From Achromobacter animicus (GTDB taxonomy: Bacteria; Pseudomonadota; Gammaproteobacteria; Burkholderiales; Burkholderiaceae_B), in contig NZ_CADIJM010000003.1 in the NCBI RefSeq assembly GCF_902859585.1, forward strand, positions 657,680 through 721,679: a stretch of DNA of 64,000 nt, in the 5' to 3' direction. Position numbers and translations under genes: made by a program. The notes under the pieces are model-generated. The model saw only the letters and a program-made list of their open reading frames with translations. It was not told the origin of the DNA and made no database searches. Shown here piece by piece: positions 9,007 to 18,577 of the stretch (positions are counted from its first letter, which is position 1; each line of letters opens with the position of its first letter).

Positions 9007-10149
9007 ATGTTGCTGCTGATTCCGGGCCCGGTCACGACCGATGCGCGGGTAAAGGCCGCCATGGCGCAGGACTACGCGCCGTGGGACAACGATTTCCGAA
9101 CCCTGTACCGGCAGGTCTGCGACGGCGTGCTGGCCATTGCGCAGGCCAGCGCGGACGAACACGTGGCGCTGGCCCTGCCCGGCTGCGGCCATTTCGCGGT
9201 CGAAGCCGCCATCCGGACTTTCGTGCCGCCCGGCGGCCGCGTGCTGGCGCCGTCCACCGGCGCCTATGCGGCCCGTCTGCAGAAACTGGCCGGCGAGGCC
9301 GGCCGCGTCGCCGTGCCGCTTGCGGTGGGCACGACCAATCGCGTGGATCCGCAAGCGGTTGCCGACGCGCTGGAACGCGACCCGACACTCACGCACCTGG
9401 CGCTGGTCTACAGCGAAACCGGCAGCGGCATCTGCCACGACGTGCCTCATCTGGCTCGCATCGCCCATGCGCTGGGACGCCGCGTGATCGTGGACGCGGT
9501 GTCCGCCTTTGGCGCCCTGCCGCTCGAACTGCGGGCCCTGCCCGCGGTCGACGCCGTGGTGCTGACCGCGAACAAATGCCTGGAAGGCCTGCCCGGCGCC
9601 GCCTTCGTCGTCGCGCGCCGCGACAGCCTGGACGCCGCGCGCGGCAACGCCGGAAGCTGGTCGCTCGACCTGGCGGATATCTATCAGCACACGCTCGCGC
9701 CCAACGCCGGGCCCCGCTTCACGCCCGCCGCGCCCACGCTGGCGGCGCTGGCCGTGGCGCTGGAGCTGTTCCGCCAGGAAGGCCGCGAGGCGCGGCTGGC
9801 GCGCTACACCGCCAACATGCGCACGCTCTATGATGGCGTGATCGATCTTGGCCTGACCCCATACTTGCCGCCCGAGCTGCAAGGCCCCATCGTCGTCAAC
9901 GTCCGCGCGCCGGACGCCCCGACTTGGCACCTGCAGCTCTTCGTGGACGCGCTCAAGCAGCGCGGCTATGTGATCAGCAACTTCACCAACACCGAAGAAC
10001 CCACATTCCGGGTCGGCTGCATCGGCGCCTTTGGCGCCAGTCAGATGCGGCAGGCGGTCGACGCAATGGGCGGCGCGCTGCGCGACATCGGAATCACCCG
10101 CGAACACGCCGGAAATGCCCGGCTGTTCCCCCAACCCCTCATCGCTTAA
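9007..10149 (+). CDS. PhnW-like pyridoxal-phosphate aminotransferase
   Basis: A 380-residue class V aminotransferase. It opens [18 protein letters not shown], close to the start of 2-aminoethylphosphonate:pyruvate aminotransferases. The PLP-binding lysine is K190 ([12 protein letters not shown]) and the ring-nitrogen aspartate is D163 (VDAVSAFG). Length fits PhnW (about 365). There is no phnX, phosphonate transporter or C-P lyase gene nearby, so use of aminoethylphosphonate is inferred from similarity only; alanine:glyoxylate or serine aminotransferase relatives share the fold. A CAAGGAGAA site precedes the ATG. gloA follows 11 bp later, so they are likely co-transcribed. Confidence 0.8.
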   Translation: MLLLIPGPVTTDARVKAAMAQDYAPWDNDFRTLYRQVCDGVLAIAQASADEHVALALPGCGHFAVEAAIRTFVPPGGRVLAPSTGAYAARLQKLAGEAGRVAVPLAVGTTNRVDPQAVADALERDPTLTHLALVYSETGSGICHDVPHLARIAHALGRRVIVDAVSAFGALPLELRALPAVDAVVLTANKCLEGLPGAAFVVARRDSLDAARGNAGSWSLDLADIYQHTLAPNAGPRFTPAAPTLAALAVALELFRQEGREARLARYTANMRTLYDGVIDLGLTPYLPPELQGPIVVNVRAPDAPTWHLQLFVDALKQRGYVISNFTNTEEPTFRVGCIGAFGASQMRQAVDAMGGALRDIGITREHAGNARLFPQPLIA

Positions 10150-10160
10150 GGAAATCTCCC

Positions 10161-10556
10161 ATGCGTCTGCTCCACACCATGCTGCGCGTCGGCAACCTGG
10201 ACAAGTCCATCGACTTCTACACCAACGTGCTCGGCATGCGCCTTCTGCGCCGCAACGACTACCCGGACGGCAAGTTCACGCTGGCCTTCGTGGGCTACCA
10301 GGATGAAGTCGATGGCGCCGTCATCGAACTGACCCACAACTGGGACACCGACAAGTACGACCTGGGCAACGGCTACGGCCACATCGCCCTGGAAGTCGAC
10401 AACGCCTACGAAGCCTGTGACAAGGTCAAGGAACGCGGCGGCAAGGTCACCCGCGAAGCCGGCCCGATGAAGCACGGCAAGACGGTCATCGCCTTCGTGG
10501 AAGATCCCGACGGCTACAAGATCGAGTTCATCCAGAAGAAAGACCGCCAGGACTGA
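10161..10556 (+). CDS. gloA: Lactoylglutathione lyase (glyoxalase I)
   Basis: A 131-residue metalloenzyme that converts the methylglyoxal-glutathione hemithioacetal to S-lactoylglutathione in the cytoplasm. It begins [20 protein letters not shown]. The metal ligands typical of GloA are visible: His5, the Glu in VIELTHNW, the His in GYGHIALEV and the Glu in YKIEFIQ. Length equals that of the nickel-type bacterial enzyme. An AAGGAAA site lies upstream. It sits between the aminotransferase and def with short gaps (11 and 14 bp). Confidence 0.95.
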   Translation: MRLLHTMLRVGNLDKSIDFYTNVLGMRLLRRNDYPDGKFTLAFVGYQDEVDGAVIELTHNWDTDKYDLGNGYGHIALEVDNAYEACDKVKERGGKVTREAGPMKHGKTVIAFVEDPDGYKIEFIQKKDRQD

Positions 10557-10570
10557 CCCGGACGCCGGCA

Positions 10571-11104
10571 ATGATCCATCCCATCCTGAAAATGGGCGAC
10601 CCGCGGCTGCTGCGCGTGGCGCCGCCCGTGGATCGTTTTGACACCCCTGAACTGCACGCCCTGATCGACGACATGTTCGAGACCATGGCGGCCGCGCAGG
10701 GCGTGGGCCTGGCCGCGCCGCAGATCGGCGTGGACCTGCAACTGGTGATCTTCGGTTTCGACCGCAACGACCGCTATCCCGACGCGCCGCCGGTGCCGCA
10801 GACGATCCTGTGCAATCCGGTCATCACGCCGCTGTCGGACGAGATGGAAGACGGCTGGGAAGGCTGCCTGTCGGTGCCCGGCCTGCGCGGCCTGGTGCCG
10901 CGCTACCGCCACATCCGCTACAGCGGCCGCGATCCGTACGGCCAGCTGATCGAACGGGAAGCCGAGGGCTTCCATGCACGCGTCGTGCAACACGAGTGCG
11001 ATCACCTGATCGGGCGCCTGTATCCGTCCCGGATCCAGGATTTCACGAAGTTCGGCTTCACTGAAATCCTGTTTCCGGGCATGGACCCGAACCAGGACGA
11101 CTAG
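10571..11104 (+). CDS. def: Peptide deformylase
   Basis: A 177-residue metalloenzyme that removes the formyl group from nascent proteins. All three motifs are present: [18 protein letters not shown] (Cys ligand) and QHECDHLIG (two His ligands and the catalytic Glu). It lacks a neighbouring fmt gene, so it may be one of two def copies in this genome; that is an inference. Its TAG overlaps the stop codon of the convergent acyl-CoA dehydrogenase gene at a shared CTAG. Confidence 0.95.
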   Translation: MIHPILKMGDPRLLRVAPPVDRFDTPELHALIDDMFETMAAAQGVGLAAPQIGVDLQLVIFGFDRNDRYPDAPPVPQTILCNPVITPLSDEMEDGWEGCLSVPGLRGLVPRYRHIRYSGRDPYGQLIEREAEGFHARVVQHECDHLIGRLYPSRIQDFTKFGFTEILFPGMDPNQDD

Positions 11105-13530
11105 GCGTTATCGGCGGGCTTTGCCGCAGCGGGGGGCTCGTTCTCCTGTTGCGGCGGTTGCGGCGATTGCGGCGGTTGCTGCGGCGGTTCCGGTTGCTGC
11201 GGTGTCGGCTGCTGCGGTGTCGGTTGCTGCGGTGCCGGTTGCTGCGGCTCCGGCTGCTGCGGTTCCCGCTGCTGAGGTTCCGACGGTTCCTGCTCCTGCA
11301 CTCGAACCGGCGCCCCTTCGCCCTGCGGCGTCAGCGCCTCCGGCGCAAAATCATCCACCTGCAATACCTTCAGCACGGTCGCTTCCGCGGCTTCGAGCTG
11401 CGCCGCCTGCGCGTCCGTGATCGCCCCGCGCCGATGGGCCTCGCGCCAGTCGCGCACGTTGGACTGCCGCAGACGGTCGCGGATCGGTTGTACCGCGTCG
11501 GCCAGCGCGAAGGCGCGGGTCAACAGGCCCAACGGATCATCGCCGGGCTCGCGCTGCAGGTCAGCCGCCAGCCGCACATGCGTGGGCGACGGCTTGAGCA
11601 GCAGCTCGGCGCATTCGCGCGTCAGCGCGTCGTCCGGCCCCTTGGCCAGCCGCAACGGCAGAATGGCCGCCCGCAGGCCCCAGGACAGCGCCTTGACCGG
11701 CAAGTTACGCAGCACCTGGTCCATGCTTTTCTCGATGCTGGCGTAGCCTTGCGCCATGCACCACCGCACCAGCGGCAGGTCATCGTGCTTGCGGCCTTCG
11801 TCTTCCCAGCGCTTGAGCACGGCGGACAGCAGATAGAGTTCGGACAGGATGTCGCCCAGCCGCGCAGAGATCATTTCGCGGCGCTTCAGGCCGCCGCCCA
11901 ATTGCGCCAGCGTGGCGTCCGCCAGCAGCGCAAAGCCCGACGCATAGCGGCCCAGCCGGCGGTAATGGCCTGCCACCGGCCCCGAGGCCGGCGCGGGCGC
12001 CAGCACGCCGCCCGTCCAGGCGCGGCCGATCGCGCGCAGCGTGTTCATCCCCGCGTGGCGCAGATGGCGCCAGAAGACATCGTGAAAGACCTCGATGCCG
12101 CGTTCCTCGTCGGGATTGCCCAGCGCCAGGATCTCGGGCATCAGGTAGGGATGCGCGCGGATGGCGCCTTGCCCGAAGATGATCAGATTACGCGTGAGGA
12201 TGTTGGCGCCCTCGACCGTGATCGCGATGGGCACGGCGCGGTACAGCGAGCCGAGGTAATTACTTGGACCATCCATGACGGCGCGGCCCGCGTGCACGTC
12301 CATCGCGTCGTTCACCGACGTGCGCATGCGCTCGGTAGCGTGGTATTTCATGATGCCGGACACGACCGCGGGCTTGACGCCCTGGTTGAGCGCGGCGCAG
12401 GTCAGGCGGCGCGCGGCCTCGACCAGATAGGCGTTGCCGGCCAGGCTGGCCAGCCGCTCCTGCACGCCTTCAAATTTGCCGATCGGTATGCCGAACTGCT
12501 CGCGCACCCGGGCGTACATGCCGGTGGTGTGCGCGCACATCGCCGCGGCGGCCGCCGACAGCGACGGCAGCGAAATGCCGCGTCCGGCGGCCAGCGCGCT
12601 CATCAGCATCTGCCAGCCCTGCCCGGCGCGCTCCACGCCGCCGATCAGCGCATCCAGCGGCACGAAGACGTCGCGCCCCGAGTTGGGCCCGTTCTGGAAA
12701 ACCTGCATCGCAGGCAGGTGGCGGCGGCCGATGTCGACGCCGGGCGCATCCGTGGGGACCAGCGCCACGGAAATGCCGATGTCCTTGGGGCCGCCCAGGA
12801 TGCCGTCGGGGTCCGACATCTTGAACGCCAGCCCCAGCACGGTGGCCACCGGCCCCAGCGTGATGTAGCGCTTGTGCCAGTTGAGCCGGATGCCGATGAT
12901 CTCTCGGCCGTCCACGACCTGGCGGCACACGACGCCGGTATCGACCATCGAAGCCGCGTCCGATCCGGCTTCGGGACTGGTCAGGCCGAAGCACGGGACC
13001 TCACGGCCATCGGCCAGCCGCGGCAGCCAGTAATCGCGCTGCGCCTGCGTGCCGAACTGCATGAGCAGCTCACCGGGTCCCAGCGAATTCGGCACCATGA
13101 CCGTGACGCCGGCTGTGATGGAATAGGCGGAAATGCGGCGCACGACCTCGGAGTGCGCGTACGGCGAAAAGCCCAGGCCGCCATGACGCCGCGGAATGAT
13201 CATGCCGAAGAAGCGCTGCGCCTTCAGGAATTCCCAGACCTGCGGCGGCAGGTCGCGGCGGTTCCATGAGATGTCCCATTCGTCCAGCATGCCGCAAAGC
13301 TGCCGCACGGGGCCGTCGATGAATCGTTGCTCATCGGACGTCAACGTCGCGGGCGGCACGGCGAGGAGCTTGCGCCAGTCGGGGTTGCCCGTGAACAGGT
13401 CGGCGTCCCACCAGCTGTCGCCGGCTTCGATGGCTTCGCGTTCGGTGGCCGACATGGCCGGCAATGCATTGCGGGCCCAGCGGTATGCGGGTTCCGAAAT
13501 GCGGCGCCGGCGCCAGGCGTTGAAATCCAT
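11101..13530 (-). CDS. FadE-type acyl-CoA dehydrogenase with Gln/Pro-rich tail
   Basis: An 809-residue flavoenzyme of the large FadE type (E. coli FadE is 814 residues), expected to introduce the first double bond in fatty acyl-CoA. The acyl-CoA dehydrogenase core is clear: [48 protein letters not shown], then a long C-terminal region characteristic of FadE. The last about 65 residues are unusual: a low-complexity tail built from QQP-x-P pentapeptides, encoded by a 15-bp tandem repeat. The start at 13530 gives a normal FadE N-terminus. The gene ends inside the def stop codon and leaves no space for a terminator. It is divergent from the SpmAB-like gene. Confidence 0.9.
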   Translation of the reverse strand: MDFNAWRRRRISEPAYRWARNALPAMSATEREAIEAGDSWWDADLFTGNPDWRKLLAVPPATLTSDEQRFIDGPVRQLCGMLDEWDISWNRRDLPPQVWEFLKAQRFFGMIIPRRHGGLGFSPYAHSEVVRRISAYSITAGVTVMVPNSLGPGELLMQFGTQAQRDYWLPRLADGREVPCFGLTSPEAGSDAASMVDTGVVCRQVVDGREIIGIRLNWHKRYITLGPVATVLGLAFKMSDPDGILGGPKDIGISVALVPTDAPGVDIGRRHLPAMQVFQNGPNSGRDVFVPLDALIGGVERAGQGWQMLMSALAAGRGISLPSLSAAAAAMCAHTTGMYARVREQFGIPIGKFEGVQERLASLAGNAYLVEAARRLTCAALNQGVKPAVVSGIMKYHATERMRTSVNDAMDVHAGRAVMDGPSNYLGSLYRAVPIAITVEGANILTRNLIIFGQGAIRAHPYLMPEILALGNPDEERGIEVFHDVFWRHLRHAGMNTLRAIGRAWTGGVLAPAPASGPVAGHYRRLGRYASGFALLADATLAQLGGGLKRREMISARLGDILSELYLLSAVLKRWEDEGRKHDDLPLVRWCMAQGYASIEKSMDQVLRNLPVKALSWGLRAAILPLRLAKGPDDALTRECAELLLKPSPTHVRLAADLQREPGDDPLGLLTRAFALADAVQPIRDRLRQSNVRDWREAHRRGAITDAQAAQLEAAEATVLKVLQVDDFAPEALTPQGEGAPVRVQEQEPSEPQQREPQQPEPQQPAPQQPTPQQPTPQQPEPPQQPPQSPQPPQQENEPPAAAKPADNA
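11191..11280. repeat. 15-bp tandem repeat, six copies, in the FadE tail
   Basis: Six consecutive 15-bp units (starts 11191, 11206, 11221, 11236, 11251, 11266) share a core like cggttgctgcggtgt. On the minus strand they encode the QQP-x-P pentapeptide of the dehydrogenase tail. Copy changes would keep the reading frame and alter only the tail length. Confidence 0.85.
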
Positions 13531-13622
13531 GGGTCCCCCTGTGGTTCGCTACAAGACGTATCGGGGCAAAGTACCAGAATTGGCGCCGTGCGGCCAAGCT
13601 GCGGCTTACCGACTCTGCGACA

Positions 13623-14903
13623 ATGAGCGTCGCCGCGCTGATGCGCAATCAACCGCTGTCCGGGCACGTCCGCATGCTGAACAAACTCTGGCTTGGCTTC
13701 TTCCTTACCGCTGCCGCGGCCGCGTTGTACCGCTGGCTGGTCATCGGAGATCCCGAGGTCTTTCGCCAGATGGTCGCCAGCCTATTCGACATGGCGCGCG
13801 TGTCCGTGGAAGTGATGGTGCTGCTGTTTGGCACGCTGACGCTGTGGCTTGGTTTCCTGCGCATCGCCGAAGGCGCGGGCCTCGTCGAAAAGCTGGCGCG
13901 GTTGCTGGGACCGCTGTTCGCGCGTCTGATGCCCGAGGTGCCGCGCAATCATCCAGCCATCGGCCTGATCACGCTGAACTTCGCGGCCAATGGCCTCGGG
14001 CTGGACAACGCCGCCACGCCCATCGGCTTGCGCGCCATGCGCGAGCTGCAATCGCTCAACCCCAAGCCCGACACCGCCACCAATGCGCAGATCCTGTTCC
14101 TGGTGCTCAATGCGTCGTCGCTGACACTCTTGCCCGTCACGTTGTTCATGTTCCGCGCGCAGCAGGGCGCGCCCGATCCCACGCTGGTGTTTCTGCCCAT
14201 CCTGCTGGCCACCAGCGCGTCCACGCTGGCCGGCTTTCTGGCGGTGGCGCTGTGCCAGCGCCTGCGCCTGGCCGATCCCGTCATCATGCTGTGGCTGGGC
14301 GGCGCCGCGTTGGTGCTGGGTGGGTTCATGGCGCTGCTGGCCAGCATGTCGGCGGCCGCGATTTCCTCGCTGTCCTCGCTGATGGGCAACCTGACGCTGT
14401 TCGGCATCCTGCTGGCGTTTCTGATCGTGGGCGCCTGGAAAAAGGTGCCCGTGTACGAGGCTTTCATCGAGGGCGCCAAGGAAGGATTCGACATCGCCAA
14501 GAGCCTGCTGCCCTATCTGGTGGCAATGCTGTGCGCCGTGGGCGTGCTGCGCGCGTCGGGCGCACTGGACTTCCTGTTGGACGGCATCCGCTGGGTGGCC
14601 GCGCAGGCCAACTGGGACACGCGGTTTGTGGACGCATTGCCCACTGCACTGGTCAAACCGTTCTCGGGCAGCGCGGCGCGCGCGATGATGCTGGAAACCA
14701 TGACGCACTTTGGCGTGGACAGTTTCCCGGCGCTGCTGGCTGCGGTGGTGCAAGGCAGCACCGAGACCACGTTCTACGTGCTGGCGGTGTATTTCGGATC
14801 GGTGGGGATCCTGCGCGCCCGCCATGCAGTGGGCTGCGCGCTGATCGCCGACCTGGCCGGCGTGCTGGCCGCGATCGGCGTCTGCTACTGGTTCTTTGGT
14901 TGA
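13623..14903 (+). CDS. SpmA/SpmB-like nucleoside-recognition membrane protein
   Basis: A 426-residue integral membrane protein with about ten hydrophobic segments. It carries two nucleoside-recognition (gate-like) halves: a first with NFAANGLGLDNAATPIGLRAM, like spore maturation protein A, and a second with VKPFSGSAARAMMLE and QGSTETTFYVLAVYFG, like SpmB. The two proteins are thus fused in one chain, as seen in many non-sporulating bacteria, where the transported molecule is unknown. The true start may be 13674 (MLNKLWLGFF) instead of 13623; neither has a strong ribosome binding site. It is convergent with pyk. A GC-rich hairpin at 14910-14944 lies between them but has no T-run. Confidence 0.8.
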   Translation: MSVAALMRNQPLSGHVRMLNKLWLGFFLTAAAAALYRWLVIGDPEVFRQMVASLFDMARVSVEVMVLLFGTLTLWLGFLRIAEGAGLVEKLARLLGPLFARLMPEVPRNHPAIGLITLNFAANGLGLDNAATPIGLRAMRELQSLNPKPDTATNAQILFLVLNASSLTLLPVTLFMFRAQQGAPDPTLVFLPILLATSASTLAGFLAVALCQRLRLADPVIMLWLGGAALVLGGFMALLASMSAAAISSLSSLMGNLTLFGILLAFLIVGAWKKVPVYEAFIEGAKEGFDIAKSLLPYLVAMLCAVGVLRASGALDFLLDGIRWVAAQANWDTRFVDALPTALVKPFSGSAARAMMLETMTHFGVDSFPALLAAVVQGSTETTFYVLAVYFGSVGILRARHAVGCALIADLAGVLAAIGVCYWFFG

Positions 14904-14958
14904 CCGCAGGGCGCGGCGGCCGGCATTCACGCCCGCGCCGCGCCGCAACGCATCCGCT

Positions 14959-16401
14959 TCAATCCACCAGCAGGATCTTCATCCCGTTGGTGCCACCGCT
15001 GTCGCGGTAGAAATCGCCCTTGGTCAGGATGACCCAGTCGCCCGTCTGCACCAGATTGCGCTTGCGCAGTTCGTCGATGGCGGCGTTGGAAAGGTCCGCG
15101 GGATCGTAGTCCGACGGCGAGAACGGAATCGTGTACACGCCGCGGAACATGGTTACGCGATTCTGCGTCACGCTGTGCGGGCTGTAGCAGTAGATCGGCA
15201 CGCCTGAACGGATACGCGACATGATGAGCGGGGTGTGGCCGCTTTCGGTCAACGCGATGACGGCTTTCACGCCGGGGAAATGGTTGGCCGCATACATGGC
15301 CGCCAGCGCGATGGTCTCGTCGCAGCGCGTGAAGGTTTCGCCCACGCGATGGTGCGATTTGGTCGAGGTGGGGTGCTTTTCGGCGCCGAGGCACACTCGG
15401 GCCATGGCCTGCACGGTTTCCACCGGGTACTGGCCCGACGCGCTTTCGGCCGACAGCATGACGGCATCGGTGTAGTCCAGCACTGCGTTCGCGACGTCGG
15501 AGACTTCGGCACGGGTCGGCATGGGGCTGGAGATCATCGACTCCATCATCTGCGTGGCGGTGATGACGACCTTGTTCAGCGTGCGCGCGTGCTGGATGAT
15601 GCGCTTCTGGATGCCCACGAGTTCGGCGTCGCCCACTTCCACGCCCAGGTCGCCGCGCGCCACCATGACGCCGTCGCTGGCGCGGATCAGCGCGTCCAGG
15701 GCCTCGTCGTCGGCCACGGCTTCCGCGCGTTCGATCTTGGCGATGATCCACGCCTGGCTGCCGGCGGCGGCAAGCAGGGTGCGGGCCTCGTCGATGTCGC
15801 TGCCATAGCGCGGGAACGACACGGCCACGTAGTCCAGTTCCATTTCAGCGGCCAGCTTGATGTCGACGCGGTCCTTGTCAGTGAGGCTGGGCGCCGACAG
15901 GCCGCCGCCGCGGCGGTTGATGCCCTTGTTGTTGGACAGCGGGCCGCCCACCGTGACGGTGGTGTGGACCTCGTCGCCTTCGACGCGGTCGACGACCAGC
16001 ACGACGCGGCCGTCATCGAGCAGCAGCTCGTCGCCCACGCGGCAATCGGTGACGAGTTCGGGGTAATCGATGCCCACGATGCTGGCGGTGCCCGCGTCCT
16101 TGGGATGCACGCGCGACAGCGTGAACGGCTGGCCCACCTGCAGATGCACCAGCTTGTCGACAAAGCGTGCGATGCGGATCTTGGGACCCTGCAGGTCGCC
16201 CATGATGGCGACGTAGCGGCCTTGCTTGGCGGCGATCTCGCGCACCATGCGCGCGCGTTCGCGGTGATCGTCCGCGCTGCCGTGCGAGAAGTTCAGCCGC
16301 GCCACGTCCAGCCCCGCGCGAATCATCGCGTCGATGCGTTCGGGCGACGAGGTCGAGGGTCCCAGGGTGGCGACAATTTTGGTGCGGCGCAATACAGGCA
16401 T
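14959..16401 (-). CDS. pyk: Pyruvate kinase
   Basis: A 480-residue glycolytic enzyme converting phosphoenolpyruvate and ADP to pyruvate and ATP. Family motifs in order: RRTKIVATLGPSTSSPE, VARLNFSHGS, IMGDLQGPKIRI, the active-site segment AWIIAKIERAEAV, VMVARGDLGVEV and VITATQMMESM. I chose the start MPVLRRTKI at 16401 because pyruvate kinases begin right at this motif; an upstream in-frame ATG would add eight atypical residues. It is divergent from the glycerate kinase gene, with 106 bp between the starts. Confidence 0.95.
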   Translation of the reverse strand: MPVLRRTKIVATLGPSTSSPERIDAMIRAGLDVARLNFSHGSADDHRERARMVREIAAKQGRYVAIMGDLQGPKIRIARFVDKLVHLQVGQPFTLSRVHPKDAGTASIVGIDYPELVTDCRVGDELLLDDGRVVLVVDRVEGDEVHTTVTVGGPLSNNKGINRRGGGLSAPSLTDKDRVDIKLAAEMELDYVAVSFPRYGSDIDEARTLLAAAGSQAWIIAKIERAEAVADDEALDALIRASDGVMVARGDLGVEVGDAELVGIQKRIIQHARTLNKVVITATQMMESMISSPMPTRAEVSDVANAVLDYTDAVMLSAESASGQYPVETVQAMARVCLGAEKHPTSTKSHHRVGETFTRCDETIALAAMYAANHFPGVKAVIALTESGHTPLIMSRIRSGVPIYCYSPHSVTQNRVTMFRGVYTIPFSPSDYDPADLSNAAIDELRKRNLVQTGDWVILTKGDFYRDSGGTNGMKILLVD

Positions 16402-16507
16402 GGCGGTCCACTCTCGCAAAAACAACGAAAGCGCTATGGTACGCCGGCCGCGTTGCCACGGGTATCATGGGTGACATTTCCGACCCTCAACGCGCCCAAC
16501 GACACCC

Positions 16508-17650
16508 GTGAAAATCGTCATCGCTCCCGACTCGTTCAAAGAAAGCGTTTCCGCGCCGGATGCGGCCGCCGCCATTGCGCGCGGCGTCAAGGCAGCCTTT
16601 CCCGGCGCGCATACGGTTTGCGTCCCAATGGCTGACGGCGGCGAAGGCACCGTCGAAGCCGTCCTCGCGGCCACAGGCGGCAAGGAGCGGCAGATCGCGG
16701 TCAACGACGCGCTCGGGCACAAGGTCGATGCTGTCTGGGGACTGCTGGAAGACGGCACCGCCATCATCGAGATGGCCGCTGCGGCGGGGCTTGAATTGAT
16801 TGCACCGGCAAAGCGCGACCCGATGCGCGCCAGCAGCCACGGCGTGGGCGAACTGATGCGCGCGGCACTGGACGCGGGCGCCACGCGCATCATCCTCGGC
16901 CTTGGCGGATCGGCCACCAACGACGCGGGCGCCGGCATGCTGACGGCGCTGGGCCTGCGCCTGCTGGACGCGGGCGGCAACAGCCTGCCGCCGGGCGGCG
17001 GCGCGCTGGGGCAGCTTGCCTCGATCGACACACGCGGCCTGGACCCGCGGCTGGCGCACGTCCGCATCGACATCGCCTCCGACGTCGACAACCCCTTGTG
17101 CGGTCCGCAGGGCGCCTCACATGTCTTCGGTCCGCAGAAAGGCGCGACGCCGGAACAGGTGCAGAAGCTGGACTCGATGCTGGCCCACTTTGCCGACGTC
17201 TGCGCCCGGCATCTGAACGCGGATCACCGCGATGCGCCCGGCGCCGGCGCTGCGGGCGGCCTGGGTTTTGCCGCCAAGGCGTTTCTCAACGCGCACTTCC
17301 GCCCCGGGGTCGAAATCGTCGCGGAACTGGGTGGCCTAGCCGACGCGGTGGAAGGCGCAACGCTGGTTTTCACCGGCGAAGGCCGGATGGACGCCCAGAC
17401 CCTGCGGGGCAAGACGCCCGCCGGCGTCGCCAGGATTGCGCAGCGCGCGGGCGTACCCGTCGTGGCGCTGGCCGGCTCGCTGGGAGAAGGCTACGAGGCC
17501 CTGCATACCTGCGGCATCAGCGCCGCATTCAGTCTGGCCCCAGGCCCCATCACGTTGCAGCAGGCTCTGGTGGACGCCGAGCGCCTGCTGACCGACCGGG
17601 CGCGGGACGTGATGCAGCTCTGGATGGCGGCGCAGAAACGCATGCTGTGA
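16508..17650 (+). CDS. Glycerate kinase (GlxK/GarK type)
   Basis: A 380-residue class I glycerate kinase that phosphorylates D-glycerate, linking the glyoxylate and tartronate routes to lower glycolysis. It starts with GTG and reads KIVIAPDSFKESVSAPDAA, the hallmark beginning of the family. It continues with VPMADGGEGTVEAVLAATGG, LGGSATNDAGAGML and FTGEGRMDAQTLRGKTPAGV. Length is typical. The divergent partner is pyruvate kinase, a sensible metabolic pairing because glycerate carbon leaves through phosphoenolpyruvate; glycerate kinase and pyk are often clustered with glyoxylate genes. It is followed by a bidirectional terminator. Confidence 0.92.
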   Translation: MKIVIAPDSFKESVSAPDAAAAIARGVKAAFPGAHTVCVPMADGGEGTVEAVLAATGGKERQIAVNDALGHKVDAVWGLLEDGTAIIEMAAAAGLELIAPAKRDPMRASSHGVGELMRAALDAGATRIILGLGGSATNDAGAGMLTALGLRLLDAGGNSLPPGGGALGQLASIDTRGLDPRLAHVRIDIASDVDNPLCGPQGASHVFGPQKGATPEQVQKLDSMLAHFADVCARHLNADHRDAPGAGAAGGLGFAAKAFLNAHFRPGVEIVAELGGLADAVEGATLVFTGEGRMDAQTLRGKTPAGVARIAQRAGVPVVALAGSLGEGYEALHTCGISAAFSLAPGPITLQQALVDAERLLTDRARDVMQLWMAAQKRML

Positions 17651-17717
17651 TCCGTCAGCCGGCTGCCCTCGCCGTGCATGCCGGCGACGTTGCCGCCCCG
17701 CCTTAGCGCGGAAAATC

Positions 17718-17741
17718 AAAAAGGCCCCGAGGGGCCTTTTT
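17718..17741. terminator. Bidirectional terminator between glycerate kinase and rsmA
   Basis: An 11-bp symmetric stem (17718-17728 with 17731-17741) has five A at one end and five T at the other, so both strands read a GC-rich hairpin followed by T. It serves the convergent genes ending at 17650 and 17768. Confidence 0.88.
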
Positions 17742-17767
17742 GCATTGCCTTGCCATCCGAAAGGACG

Positions 17768-18559
17768 TCAATCGCGCGCCAACACCCCGGCTTCGACCAG
17801 CGCATCCGACAGGCGGATGTAGCGGTCCACCGAAATATCCTCGGCGCGCGCGGTGGGCGCAATTTCCAGCGCTTCCCAGGGCACTTGCGGCGCCCAGTCG
17901 GCCAGCACGCGTCGCAGCATCTTGCGGCGCTGCGAAAAGGCGCGCGCCACAACGGTTTCGAACGCACGCTCGCTGATGGGCCGCAGTCGGTCCGCCGGTA
18001 AAGGCACCATGCGCACGATGGCCGACACCACCTTGGGCGGCGGATCAAAGGCCTCGGGCGGCACGTCGAACAGCTTGTGCATGCGATAGCGCGACTGCAG
18101 CATCACGGACAAGCGGCTGAAATCGCCGGAGCCAGGCTTGGCCACCATGCGGTCGATCACTTCGCGCTGCAGCATGAAATGCTGGTCGCGGATGTGATCG
18201 GCCCACGTCATCAGGTGGAACAGCAACGGGCTGGAGATGTTGTAGGGCAGGTTGCCCACAACGCGCAGCGCGCCGCCGAACTGCGAGAAATCCACCGTCA
18301 GCGCGTCGGCCTCGACGACCGTCAGGCGCGAAGCCTCGAACTGCTTGCGCAGGCGGGCGGCCAGATCGCGGTCGATTTCGACGGCGGTGAGATGGTCCAG
18401 GCGCTCGAGCAACGGCCGCGTCAGCGCGGACAGGCCTGGGCCGATTTCGACCACGGCATCGTCGCGGGCGGGCGCAACCGCCCGGACGATGGACTCGACG
18501 ACGCTGTCGTCGGTCAGGAAGTTCTGGCCAAAGCGCTTGCGCGCCTGGTGTTGAGACAT
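17768..18559 (-). CDS. rsmA: 16S rRNA dimethyladenosine transferase
   Basis: A 263-residue SAM-dependent enzyme (KsgA) that dimethylates two adjacent adenines near the 3' end of 16S rRNA during small-subunit maturation. It begins [15 protein letters not shown], has the SAM loop [11 protein letters not shown], the catalytic NLPYNIS motif, and [14 protein letters not shown] further on. Length is normal. It follows surA directly on the minus strand after 18 bp. In E. coli and many relatives pdxA lies between surA and rsmA; it is absent here. Confidence 0.95.
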   Translation of the reverse strand: MSQHQARKRFGQNFLTDDSVVESIVRAVAPARDDAVVEIGPGLSALTRPLLERLDHLTAVEIDRDLAARLRKQFEASRLTVVEADALTVDFSQFGGALRVVGNLPYNISSPLLFHLMTWADHIRDQHFMLQREVIDRMVAKPGSGDFSRLSVMLQSRYRMHKLFDVPPEAFDPPPKVVSAIVRMVPLPADRLRPISERAFETVVARAFSQRRKMLRRVLADWAPQVPWEALEIAPTARAEDISVDRYIRLSDALVEAGVLARD

Positions 18560-18577
18560 GAAAAGCCCGTAATGCGT

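Noticed and set aside
11149-13269. 706-codon plus-strand frame opposite the FadE-type gene
   Set aside because: It is Arg/Leu/His-rich antisense sequence with no domain; the minus strand is clearly coding.
14910-14944. Terminator between the SpmAB-like gene and pyk
   Set aside because: A 9-bp GC-rich inverted repeat is present but the loop is long and no T-run follows on either strand.
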